This document shows positions 34,762-44,281 of a DNA stretch of 64,000 bases, piece by piece (within the stretch, counting starts at the first letter, position 1; every line of letters starts with the position of its first letter). Location of the stretch: the NCBI GenBank assembly GCA_040954595.2, contig CM082595.2, positions 9,672,001-9,736,000 on the forward strand. Reading direction: 5' to 3'. A program made the translations under genes and the position numbers. A model generated the notes under the pieces. That model made no database searches. It saw only the letters and a list, made by a program, of their open reading frames with translations, and was not told where the DNA came from. This stretch comes from Balanoglossus misakiensis (lineage: Eukaryota; Hemichordata).

Positions 34762-35504
34762 CCATAAATGATGGCTTTAGTAAATTTGTTGTAGCTAAAG
34801 CAGTACCCAATCAAGAAAGTTCTACCATAGCAGAAATATTCATCAATGATTGGTGTTTGTTGTTTGGTCCACCAGAGACATTACACAGTGATCAGGGACG
34901 AAATTTCGAAAGTAATCTCCTGTCTGAGGTGTGCAGAATGTTCAACACATCAAAAACAAGAACATCAAGTTACCACCCATCTGGAAATGGACAAACAGAA
35001 CATTTCAACCTTACTTTGGCTGACATGTTAAAGAACTATGTTAACGAGTGTCAAGACAATTGGGATGACCATCTACCAAAAGTCATCCACACCTATAACA
35101 CGAGTGAACATGATGCTACCGGGCATACACCGTATTTCTTACTGTACGGTCAGGAGGTTAGAACTGCATTGCAGCCAGTACCCACAGACACAGTCAATTC
35201 AAGAGGTTTGTGTACAGCCCGGGACAGGGTCAAAGATCATTTTGACAAACTCACCAAGGCCAGAAAACTGGTGTATGATAGACTGGCTAAATTGAGAGAC
35301 AGACGTTGTGAGAAGTCAAAGATAAACAGCCGATTCTGTAAATACAATGTTGGTGACAAAGTTATGGTTGCTAACAATGCCAGAAGGAAGGGACGTTCAC
35401 CTAAACTCAGTGCCCGATGGAATGGTCCTTACATCGTCGTCAAGGTAATCAGCGATGTGTTGTACAGGATAAGCCAGGGGGGGGGGGGCGGAGAAGGAAA
35501 GTGA
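34740..35504 (+). pseudogene. Integrase remnant of inner element
   Basis: The frame reads YIVTINDGFSKF, then HSDQGRNFES (second catalytic D) and HPSGNGQTEHFN (catalytic E), and a GPY/F end WNGPYIVVKV. The HHCC finger and first catalytic D are missing, so strand-transfer activity is not expected. A G12 run at 35477-35488 shifts the frame from the tail and gives a poly-Gly end. Confidence 0.8.
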
Positions 35505-35935
35505 TACATCATGATCAACTTCGTCCATACAGAGAGAGGCCAGGACATTTATACAGTAAGACGAGTGAGCAGACAATTGATGCTGGTTCGCCTTTGCGAG
35601 ATCCAGAGGTGTCAACTAATGGTAATGACCAACCGTCAGTTGCCGATAGTAGTGATTCCGATTCCGATTCTGAGGATGGGGATCTTTTGGGAAGTTCACG
35701 TATAGGAAATATACCAACCCAGGGGAGTGTGTTACCCACCCAGGGGAGTGTGGTACCAGACCGTCAGACGGAAATGGAGCCGACTGGAAATGAAGGGATG
35801 GATGCTGCAGGGTCAGGGAGCCAGCAGACTGATGGCAACCATGGTGCAGAATCTAATTTGCGTCGTTCTACCAGAGTGCGCCGTATTCCACGTCGGTTGC
35901 AGGATTATGTACTCACGGAACAGATATCGGACTAA
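35489..35935 (+). pseudogene. C-terminal tail of inner element polyprotein
   Basis: Downstream of the G run, in the next frame: RKVIHHDQLRPYRERP (typical of the segment after the GPY/F module), then an acidic Ser/Asp run, two repeats of a PTQGSV motif and an Arg-rich end. It is separated from integrase by G-run slippage. Its last 240 bp supplied the inverted patch in gag. Confidence 0.65.
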
Positions 35936-36084
35936 AACTGTCTTTGTTGACTGTCGACTACTGTGTATGAAAAAAATGCATTGATTGTTAAACATTATTT
36001 ATTTATTTATTTTATTTAATTATTTGCAACAGGCATGGAACACTTGGACTCTTGAATTTATTCTTGTCACATGTGGACATGTGC

Positions 36085-36100
36085 AGGGAAGGGGGGGAAG
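36085..36100 (+). other. Polypurine tract of inner element
   Basis: AGGGAAGGGGGGGAAG, three bases before the 3' LTR. Confidence 0.8.
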
Positions 36101-36103
36101 TTA

Positions 36104-36277
36104 TGAGACATTTGAGTACTTTTGTGAATGGCGCCCTCTGTGTCAAGAGGTGGGAGGTGGGTAGCCTCGTTTTGGAGAGGGAACGCCATCTTGTTTTTGG
36201 TGTGTGATTGTAGATGTCGAGCATGGTCTGATGTGAATAAAGAGTCCATTGAAATACAGTTGTGTGTAGACGTTTCA
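36104..36277 (+). repeat. 3' LTR of inner element
   Basis: Identical to 32609-32782, followed by the target duplication ACAA. Confidence 0.9.
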
Positions 36278-37210
36278 ACAATTTCTGCAATAATCAGCAA
36301 CGCTCTTTCTAATTTTTGGCCAATAGAAATGTCGAGTAATTTTCCACATAGTCTTGGAAACACCCAAGTGTCCACCCATTGGACCCTCATGGGCCAATCC
36401 CAAAATCTGAGATCGATAACTTTCAGGAACAACAATTTGGTACAATACCGACCATTCATTCGACGCAGGCTCAGTGGGAGGACGCCATTTTCTCATCAGT
36501 ACTCCCTGATTCACAAAGTAACCCCTTGGAACCTTTTTCAACTCATCGACAGACAAAACCACTTCAAACAGTGGAGCAAGATCGGAATCTTTACTCTGTT
36601 CTGATATCAATTTCTCACGAGACAGCGACATTTTCGAATCAACTTTATCGACTGACGTTTTCGAAACATTATCATCAACTTTCAATAAACTTTCATCGTC
36701 TACAACATTCGAAATCAACTTTCCCATAAAAGTCTCAGACAAATCAAGATCATCAGACATCGATTCTAAATTATGCGCTTCTTTGTTCATGTGCTTGACC
36801 TGAGAACGTGTTACGGCACAAGCAGGAAAAATACCGGGAATGTCATTCTCCAGCTTTTCGGTTTCGGCAGACGTAACTGGACCAAACACCACTTTAGGAT
36901 CAGCAATGACCCGACCTCCGGCCAAATCATTGCCTAGCAACAAAGATATACCTTTAATCGGCAATGACGGTCGAATCCCCACCACTACAGGACCAGACAC
37001 CAAACTTGAATCAAGGACTACTCGATGAAGAGGTACCGTAAGGAAATTTCCCTCAATACCTTGTATAATAACTTGCTCCCCAGTATCCGTCCCAGAATCA
37101 ACAGGCAAAATTCCTTCTAACAGCAAAGACTGGGTTGCACCTGTGTCCCGCAAGATCCGAATGGGCATAGGTTTTCCCCCCAACAACTGACACAAACCCA
37201 TCTGTAACAA
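36275..37210 (-). CDS. Pol part 1 of gmr1-like element: protease and start of integrase
   Basis: Protease motif ILRDTGATQSLL lies near residue 22, with LLLGNDLAGG as its C-terminal signature. After a linker comes the first half of an integrase HHCC finger: HEGPMGGHLG, FYWP and DYCRNC, where the inner element interrupts. The frame overlaps the Gag end by about 110 nt and is offset from it, so translational frameshifting is likely. In the intact element it continues into the integrase core at 32604. Confidence 0.88.
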   Translation of the reverse strand: MLQMGLCQLLGGKPMPIRILRDTGATQSLLLEGILPVDSGTDTGEQVIIQGIEGNFLTVPLHRVVLDSSLVSGPVVVGIRPSLPIKGISLLLGNDLAGGRVIADPKVVFGPVTSAETEKLENDIPGIFPACAVTRSQVKHMNKEAHNLESMSDDLDLSETFMGKLISNVVDDESLLKVDDNVSKTSVDKVDSKMSLSREKLISEQSKDSDLAPLFEVVLSVDELKKVPRGYFVNQGVLMRKWRPPTEPASNEWSVLYQIVVPESYRSQILGLAHEGPMGGHLGVSKTMWKITRHFYWPKIRKSVADYCRNC

Positions 37211-38579
37211 AGGGCTGAAATTCCTTTCTAATTACGGGTTTTCTAATTTCATCAATACGACTTGATAAAGCTTCCGAAACAACTTTTGGACAAGCAGACA
37301 CAAAAGCATTAGGCGACGCTACATTTTGCTGTGCCCGTTTCAAAAGCAAACATTCATTTCTTGTGTGTCCCCTCTTTTGGCAATATGAACACTGAGGAAA
37401 CGTAGGACATGACGACATTACGTGCCCCGGTTTCTTACAATAATGGCATATGGGAGGGCTCGAGCCAATTCTCAATTTATTCTGATGATTAAAATTTGAT
37501 CCACTTGTACGATTTACCTGAATGGGAGGTTTTGAATAATTTGGTTTATACCCTCCAGCATTGGCGACAGTCGCTGACGCTGTTGCCCTACCCGGTCCAT
37601 GGTCTTTACCTCTGTAAGAAGAAAGTTTATGTGTCAATGCAAAATCATCAGACATTGTGGCAGCTTTATGCAATGACTCAATATCTCTTTCATCTAAATA
37701 TGTTTTGATTTCATCATGCACGCAACTCTTAAATTCTTCAATCAAAATTAACTGTTTCAATTTATCAAAATCGTTTCCAACATCTTTAGCACGGCACCAT
37801 CGGTCAAAATACACCTCTTTCAAATGGGCAAATTCAACATGAGTACGACTCGACTTCTGCAAATTTCTAAATTTCTGTCGATATGCCTCCGGCACCAACT
37901 CATACGCTTTCAAAATAGCAGTTTTAACTGCCTCATAATCGACATACTCATCAGGGGACAAATTCGAGTATGCTTCTTGAGCTTTACCTCTCAAAACACT
38001 TTGCAACAACAAAGGCCACTTATCCTTAGGCCATTTCAAACTATTGGCGACACGCTCAAAATGTTGGAAATATTTATCTATATCATCCTCATTAAATTGA
38101 GGTACTAAGCGTATCTGTTTTCCCAAATCAAAATAACTCTCTTCATTTCTTACATCTGGTCGAAGACCCATTGACTCTCTCTCAAGATTATTTCTCATTT
38201 CCATTTCTTTTATTTTCATCTTTTCCGCAGTTTCAATTTCTTTTACTCTAATTTCGAATTCTTTTAATTTCAATTTTTCCTGCATTTCAATTTCTTTTAA
38301 TTTCAATTTCTCCTTCAATTCAAATTCCATTTTTAATTCCATCAGACGCAAATCAGCATTTGTCGACTTTTCTTCAATTTCAGGATACTGAATTAAAGCA
38401 TCTAGTGGCAATTTATCCTCATCGACCAGAAATGCAACAATGATACGCTTAATTTCATCTTTACGCATGGAAGTTTTCACGCTGAGCTCAAGTTTGTTTG
38501 CAATCTCAATTAAATCCACCTTTTTACATGCTTCCAATCCGGCAAGGGATGGTGACTCAATAAATTCTGCGATATCCAT
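37098..38579 (-). CDS. Gag of gmr1-like element with SCAN-like capsid domain
   Basis: 493 codons from the ATG at 38579; the frame extends 14 codons further up, but that ATG lies in the leader. An N-terminal SAP-like helix pair (about 15-55) is followed by a Lys/Glu coiled coil (75-135, repeated KLKLKE). Capsid helices follow (150-225), then a segment at 225-315 (PEAYRQKFRNL ... LILIEEFKSCVHDEIKTYL) with the SCAN pattern. Zinc knuckles are CHYCKKPGHVMSSC (378-391) and CSYCQKRGHTRNEC (397-410). Vertebrate SCAN domains are thought to derive from gmr1-like Gag, which fits. Confidence 0.88.
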   Translation of the reverse strand: MDIAEFIESPSLAGLEACKKVDLIEIANKLELSVKTSMRKDEIKRIIVAFLVDEDKLPLDALIQYPEIEEKSTNADLRLMELKMEFELKEKLKLKEIEMQEKLKLKEFEIRVKEIETAEKMKIKEMEMRNNLERESMGLRPDVRNEESYFDLGKQIRLVPQFNEDDIDKYFQHFERVANSLKWPKDKWPLLLQSVLRGKAQEAYSNLSPDEYVDYEAVKTAILKAYELVPEAYRQKFRNLQKSSRTHVEFAHLKEVYFDRWCRAKDVGNDFDKLKQLILIEEFKSCVHDEIKTYLDERDIESLHKAATMSDDFALTHKLSSYRGKDHGPGRATASATVANAGGYKPNYSKPPIQVNRTSGSNFNHQNKLRIGSSPPICHYCKKPGHVMSSCPTFPQCSYCQKRGHTRNECLLLKRAQQNVASPNAFVSACPKVVSEALSSRIDEIRKPVIRKEFQPFVTDGFVSVVGGKTYAHSDLAGHRCNPVFAVRRNFAC

Positions 38580-38653
38580 GTTTCTTCTATATTTATACTC
38601 AAAAATAAATCTATACCACAATCTATACTACGTAACTAATACTACGGTTAAAA

Positions 38654-38671
38654 CTCCCGGACGAGCCCCCA
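38654..38671 (-). other. tRNA-Pro-type primer-binding site
   Basis: In element orientation TGGGGGCTCGTCCGGGAG abuts the 5' LTR. It matches the familiar tRNA-Pro site of gammaretroviruses at 17 of 18 bases. Confidence 0.85.
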
Positions 38672-39405
38672 TGTCACGCATCGACGGCTATACGTGAACT
38701 AGACAAATCGAATCGAACGATCAAATCTACGAAAATATATTCCACCTGGGGATTTAATTACTAATCATGAAAATATTACCCGTACATCAAAATACCATAT
38801 ACAGACATGACAATCAAAACGCCACGTGGTCAAACTTATGAAAATAATCCGTTACAATCTTAACTTATCTTAACTTAACTTAAATCTAATAAATAAAGTC
38901 CGACAAACATCGTCCTCGTTGGCATGCATGTGGAGTCTGGTAATTCATCCAGGTCTTCCTCCTGTCCGACTTGACCGCGACGCAGATACTCTTCGTGCAC
39001 TTGCCAAAGTACACCGAGACGTCACCGCACATTCATTCCACACCAGCAATGTCCATTGACAGATCAAAGTTCCGTACGGCTAAACGCCCAATTTCAGAAC
39101 ATCTCGACATCAATTCAGTGTAGTGTGCTGGGTTATTAAAATATACCACAGGTTGAGATGAAAAGTGATAGTCAAAACTCACATGGTTGGAGGATGTCTA
39201 TGGATCCAAAATCATACACGTCAAACGCTATGGCTGCCATCCTATCAAATCCCCTAGGAAGTAGTCAGACCAGGTGGTCCTCAAGACTCCCCAAGCTACT
39301 AAAACACACGTATTCAATATACTAAATCTCACCACCGAGGGCGTAAACTCTAGAGAGACAATTACAAGTACATACAATTATGCTATATCACAGAATATCG
39401 TCACA
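38672..39405 (-). repeat. 5' LTR of gmr1-like element
   Basis: 734 bp, no difference seen from 29242-29975. The primer site adjoins its inner edge. Confidence 0.92.
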
Positions 39406-39483
39406 CGTAAGACACACATCCCTAACACGCGAAGCCAGCTTATCCTTTGATCAAATGGCAGCGCTATTCTAAATATTTTACAG

Positions 39484-39573
39484 CATGCCCTAAAGGACAA
39501 ACACGTGCCGCTGGAAGAGGCCAACACTCAGCAGAGACGGCAAGATGTTAACAGAGATGAGCCCCAACAATAA
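39484..39573 (+). CDS. Possible terminal exon of a small secreted peptide
   Basis: After an acceptor (CTAAATATTTTACAG) the phase-0 frame gives 29 codons and a TAA that overlaps an AATAAA signal. Joined to the phase-0 exon 28990-29088 it would make a 62-residue precursor: signal peptide plus about 35 residues with one RR pair. The phase match and poly(A) signal support it, but the segment is short and no homologue is recognised. The gmr1-like element would then lie in the intron. Confidence 0.25.
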   Translation, partial: HALKDKHVPLEEANTQQRRQDVNRDEPQQ

Positions 39574-40098
39574 ATTAATATTGTTCCTTTTATTTAGAAA
39601 ACGCCGCATAATTAGCCAACCAATCATGGTTATGAGAAACCTCCAAAATACAATGTATCGATATTTACTGCATCTGTTCATACTTCGCCCGCGCTTTAAA
39701 AACCCTATAGCTGCTAAAATTGGCATATTTTTTTCCAGAGTACAATACTTCATATGTATATTCCCTATTCCCTAAAATCTTCACCCGTGACCATTGAGCC
39801 ATATTACTTGCATTTGCATTGGTTTGTCATAACTTGGCGTCGCATTTCACGATAGCTGCTTAGCTGCTATTGTTTGTATGAAGGCTGATTAAATCGGTGA
39901 GGCACCGTTTTAATACATAGCATGTTCCAATTGCAACATGCAGTCACAATCGGGCATCGATAAGATGTTTATGTATACCTATCAGTAAGCTTATTTTGAT
40001 GAACCAATTTAAGTTGGAAAATAAAATCATGAAAATAATGCTAAAAGTGGCAGCTTTGGAGGCTTTAAACTACAGTTCTCCCAAATTGTCTTGACTAA
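39574..40098. repeat. Central copy of a recurring block
   Basis: 39800-40075 resembles 23240-23500 and, inverted, 51600-51850 (ATATTACTTG, GCTGATTAAA, ACCTATCAGTAAGCTTATTT). No coding sequence. Confidence 0.5.
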
Positions 40099-40249
40099 AT
40101 GACATACATGTGGTCAAAAGTTCTGACTGCAGAAGAGGTTGCAGCTGTGGCGGGGGACTGTTCAATTGGAGGAAATATATTTACATGGAATAAAGACAAT
40201 ATTGAAATGGCAGCAGAAATAGTTCCTACTGAAAAGAATGCTATCTGCA
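40099..40249 (+). CDS. Pentraxin/LamG-like C-terminal exon
   Basis: The frame gives TYMWSKVLTAEEVAAVAGDC, then GGNIFTWNKDNI and EIVPTEKNAIC, followed by a donor (CTGCA/GTGAGT), phase 1. The WxKVLTxEEV...DC...GNxxxW pattern is the closing part of a pentraxin/concanavalin-like jelly roll, common in secreted mosaic proteins. The upstream edge is unclear: a TAA stands at 40096 and no strong acceptor precedes it, so this may be a decayed exon. Earlier parts of the domain were not found between 39406 and 40098. It is duplicated at 63720-63870. Confidence 0.45.
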
Positions 40250-41140
40250 GTGAGTATCACAACTTTAAAATGAAAGATTTTGCAAATTTAAAAAAAATAT
40301 TGAGTGTTTTGACATGCGTCAGTGGTCAGTAACACACAAGCTGCATGATAAGAGGGTCACGAGAAATTGTAAGCCGCAATGTATAATGGATTAACTCCAT
40401 GACCTATGCGACCTACGAACTGTGACGTACAGAATTTATTTCTACGTGTAATGCGGTCTGCGGCAGTGAGCCACAGACCGCATTGCGAGAGCAGTGAGAA
40501 TTCACCACAATGCAAACTTTCTGAACGTAGGTTGATCTTCGAATGAAATATTACCTTGTCACCAGTTTTCCACATGGCTACACTGTAAAATTGGGTGACG
40601 TGTTCGTTCACAAGTGGAATAATTGTGAGTAGTAAAGCACGCGAAGTTAAGCAACGAGCACGTTTTGAAATGCGCGCAGATGATCCCAGTTTAGCAAATT
40701 CAGGCCATTGCGTGCATGCAAAATAAAATAATACTGTACCGGGGGTGAGCCTACTTTCTTTCCATACAGATACACGTATATGTTGGTTAAGGTATGTGAC
40801 AAACAGTTTTCATGTAACAGCCAGTGATGCTGACCATAAAACCAGCGCAGCTGATGCTTTCATCTACAATTTGCAACATGGACGTTTGTGTCTCTGCATG
40901 TGTCGTGCATGTTACTGCTGAACAAAAAAGATATGCGGGCACCACAGGCTGGCGAAAGCGGTGCTCACGTGCTCTGCAAGCTGATGTTGTCACTAAATTG
41001 GCAAAGTATTGTACACATGGAGGAGTTTCTTGAGCTGTCTGTTGTATAAATGTCGGTTGTGAGTACATTATTTTTTATTTTATTTTAATAATTTTCAAAG
41101 CCCCTATGATTGAAGCATATTATTACGACTCATCCGTTCA
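40250..41140. other. Central spacer, no firm gene
   Basis: An acceptor-like TTTCATGTAACAG at 40809-40821 opens a short frame in the phase of the pentraxin donor, ending in a Cys-rich tail. This is too weak to call an exon. A perfect 11-bp hairpin AATGCGGTCTG/CAGACCGCATT lies at 40450-40483. Confidence 0.35.
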
Positions 41141-41190
41141 TCATTCATTCATTCATTCATTCATTCATTCATTCATTCATTCATTCATCC
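41141..41190. repeat. (ATTC)n microsatellite
   Basis: About eleven uninterrupted TTCA units followed by ATCC and CAGT variants. Confidence 0.9.
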
Positions 41191-41585
41191 ATTCAGTCAG
41201 TCACTGTACCAATTGAAGACGCCCTTGTATAGGAGAATTTAGCTATGTACTGACTGTCTTTTCATTTTTTCTTCATCCAATAGAATCTACCGACCTGGTC
41301 GCTGTCAATAACAATTCAACTCCTTAAACATCCTGTGTGTGTGAAGTCTATGAACACTGGCCATGCATTTCAATTCAAGGACAAAATGAATGCGCAATAT
41401 TTCGTTTTATCGAGAGTAATGTGCAGTGATTAAATTTGCTAGGGCTCTCTTAGCAGATTTGGAGTTAGTCATTTTGGTAGAAACTTTTCGAGATGGGAAA
41501 TCTTTGGTCATCTAACCAAGTTATTTGTATTTTTGTTATATAAGACAGAGTCATTTCTATATCATAGATGCAAGTTTAATTTATA

Positions 41586-41661
41586 ACATGAATTTGAATA
41601 AAATATTTTTTTTAAATATCACCACATGAATTTGAATAAAATATTTTTTTTAAATATCACC
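41586..41661. repeat. 38-bp tandem duplication
   Basis: The block ACATGAATTTGAATAAAATA plus T8 and AAATATCACC occurs twice in a row without change. Confidence 0.9.
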
Positions 41662-43689
41662 AGATTGAAATCTTTGGAAGTTTGCACTTAGAGGGATGGC
41701 ATGGCAGTTTTCCACTGTTCATATTACAAAGAATTTGGCGTCACGTGTAGATTTCATGAGTGTTCGAGTTTTGCTCTTCCCAGCCTCGTATCCACAATCC
41801 TCTGATACTTACACTTACGTCAGTTCTATAGCCGCTGACCCACTAGATTCTCCTTATGAATTGCCCAAATTATTTTTTGGTATAGTTTTGATAGTTAGTG
41901 CACGGAAACTTTTGATCGATTCACGAAATTCAAAATATGTTACATCACAAACCTCATAAAAAGGAGGCTAGAGTAGCCTGTTTGTTTTCAGGTAATTTTA
42001 CAATAACCTCAATTACCTTTTTTCGAGGGAGGGGGTTAAGAAAACATACAGATTGAAATAACAAGGAAGTGGTATATCAAACCGAAACCTTATCTCAATC
42101 GTGATTCTAGAGTGTTTCCATGTCATGTGACATCCACAAAAATGTGGTATTATCTTGAAAAGAGTCCCGATTTCCCAAACTGGTTTTGCGAATGTACTTC
42201 ACTTTGGAGCAATGCATGAGTACATTCGTAGAAAGATATTGCTCCACTATTTACTGACACTCCTCTTGTACTGCAAATATTACTGCATTCTGTCAGGGCA
42301 AGACAAAAGACACAGCAGAACTGCCAGAATTAAAACAGACAACTGGCAATTTCAATAAAACATGTAATAACAAATATATGTAACATTGAATGAGGTGTCC
42401 ATACAGCTTGGTCATTTAAAGACCTCCAGTCATTGCGACAATGCATAAATATTTATGTACACCATATTAAAAATTAGTTCAGGCATACCTTATACATGTA
42501 TGTTTTTGACTGACCATATCCTCAGCACGCCCTTTTTTTCAAAAAGACTATCATTATTCTCTGCCAGGCAGAGAGTTGCCGCTTTCTTGTTAACAATAAT
42601 ATACTATTATAACATTGCATAGATTCCTGTTTGTTTCTGTCCATATCTCACAAACTGTGGTGTGCATACTGTTGAAATGACCTCAAGAAGAAAATGCCAA
42701 ATGGAAAAATATTTGACATACTAACCTGTATGATAATGTTATACGGTACAAAATATTTAACGGTTCCAATCCAATGTTGAGAACTAACAAAACAATTTGA
42801 GCAGAATTCATTTAAAATTAATTGCAGTTCCGTTTCACCGCATTTCATAGGATGCTGGCTAAAATTCATACTATGGTGGATTACCTGTTATGCATTTCTT
42901 TCCCTATTTCGTCTGGCAGATTTGAGTTTGACAAGCTGTCATTTTCCTTTCAGCTCCGCAAAATTGATGGATTTACTTTGACAGCACACAGACTGTCCAT
43001 TTGTCATCGGAGATACAAGCAGCATCAGTTGCTGAACAGCTTGCAGCAGTGTTGGAAAAGAGTACACAACACTAACTTGCAAGAGTGCTTTGGCCCTTTC
43101 TTCACACTGTCCGAAACTTGTTGTGTTACATCATTGCATAATGAATAAGAAATACACAGGTATTTAGCGTTCTATTCAATACCTACAATAGATAAAAGGG
43201 TGTCGGTCTGTATGCGACAATCTTCAATGTTCTTATGAGCACAAGGCTTTATTCAGGGAACGTTTTACAGTAAGAATTATATGATATAAACTGAATAAGT
43301 TTGTTGTCTGTCAACTCTTCTGTCTTTGTCTTACCGATACGGTTCTAACCGCAAACACTGAGGCTTCTCTGCTTGTACACAGTATAAATCAATGGATGAT
43401 AAAATGCGCCCTCTTTTGGTGAACTCTTCCTACCGCCCGACCTTCTACCTTACATTAAGGCATGTAGGGCGGTCAGGTAGATGGCAGTGTATTGCAAGCG
43501 TCTCTTGCATATTTTTTTCCGCCAGGAATGGCATACATTCGTTTTTGGCGACACCACAACTGCTGGAACTTCTCGAAAAATTGAGAGCCGGATTTCATAA
43601 ATGCTCATGTTTTCCGAAGGGCTGAAAGAAGATCCAGAGTGGAATATTTAAATTTGCCTGTGGCAGACATCATAGTGGCTGCCAGTTAT
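41662..43689. other. Central spacer, no gene recognised
   Basis: Several frames of 60-110 codons without recognisable domains or consistent splice context. No repeats from the arms. Confidence 0.4.
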
Positions 43690-43862
43690 TCTATTTCTTG
43701 TGCAAGAGATAGTATCTTGTTCCAGCGAGATGTTTTCTCGTGTGCACGAGAAACATGCTATCTCGTGCATATCTCGTGCGCACGAGAAAATTGCGAGCGC
43801 ACTCGTGTTCACGAGAAAATATCACATGCACACGTAAGTCGTGCGCACGAGATAAAAAAATG
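43690..43862. repeat. Cluster of TCTCGTGNNCACGAGA palindromes
   Basis: The palindrome occurs complete at about 43737 (TTCTCGTGTGCACGAGAA) and 43772 (ATCTCGTGCGCACGAGAA), with partial or mutated copies near 43700, 43760, 43800 and 43840. The Arg/His-rich frame across it is a by-product. Confidence 0.8.
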
Positions 43863-43996
43863 TGCCCTGTAGTCTTTCTTAGGACATGGTAGCGTGACGT
43901 CGCATTGTAATTAACGGACGATCTTGGAAATTCGGCTATTAATGGTGAATGGACTTTCGCCTCCTTCGAACAACAACAGAGACTGACGTCGCAACA

Positions 43997-44281
43997 ATGA
44001 CAGAAAAAGTGAAGCAAATGGCCGACAAAACGAAGAGAATCGGAAAACGGGCAGGATCCTCGGCACAGACATCTGGGAATAATACCACCACATCAAATAG
44101 AACGACGAGTAGTGCAGGACAAACCGCCACCAGTGACTATGACAACAAGTCTGAAGGCGATGCTGGCGAACCCTTGCACAATACAACTACAGTCCTACAG
44201 AGAAATGCAGCCCAGCGCCACTCAAGATTTTCCATTCCTGGTCTGGCAGCAGCCAAAATATGTTGTTGTTTTTTCTCTTAG
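43997..44281 (+). CDS. Hypothetical small protein, 94 codons
   Basis: From the ATG after CAACA at 43997 to TAG. The peptide has a Lys-rich start (MTEKVKQMADKTKRIGKR), a Ser/Thr/Asn-rich middle and a C-terminus PGLAAAKICCCFFS, where the CCC could be lipidated. TGACGTC (CRE-like) occurs at 43896 and 43983. A strong acceptor-like TTGTTTTTTCTCTTAG overlaps the end. No family recognised, so it may be a chance frame or part of an exon. Confidence 0.3.
   Translation: MTEKVKQMADKTKRIGKRAGSSAQTSGNNTTTSNRTTSSAGQTATSDYDNKSEGDAGEPLHNTTTVLQRNAAQRHSRFSIPGLAAAKICCCFFS

Larger units (their letters stand above)
32609..36277 (+). mobile_element. RT-less Ty3/gypsy-type LTR element inserted in the integrase of the gmr1-like element
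   Basis: It is 3669 bp with identical 174-bp LTRs (TGAGACA...GTTTCA) and perfect 4-bp target duplications ACAA at 32605-32608 and 36278-36281. It contains gag with two zinc knuckles, a protease, an integrase remnant and a C-terminal tail, but no RT or RNase H. Identical LTRs show that it moved very recently, so a partner must have supplied reverse transcriptase. It interrupts the host element between the two cysteine pairs of the integrase finger. Confidence 0.9.
29242..39405 (-). mobile_element. gmr1-like Ty3/gypsy LTR retrotransposon (interrupted)
   Basis: Two 734-bp LTRs (29242-29975, 38672-39405) start TG and end CA and show no differences by eye. Order on the minus strand is LTR, tRNA-Pro-type primer site, Gag, PR, IN, RT, RNase H, polypurine tract, LTR. 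IN before RT is unlike ordinary Ty3/gypsy (RT-RH-IN) and is the defining trait of the gmr1 group. Removing the inner element and one target copy leaves about 6.49 kb. Flanks are TCGTC on the left and CGTAA on the right, so no target duplication is visible. Confidence 0.92.

Noticed and set aside
42822-43148. 108-codon plus-strand frame
   Set aside because: No domain, no promoter or splice evidence, and frames of this length are expected by chance here.
43639-43872. Arg/His-rich 77-codon frame
   Set aside because: It is simply the translation of the TCTCGTGNNCACGAGA palindromes.
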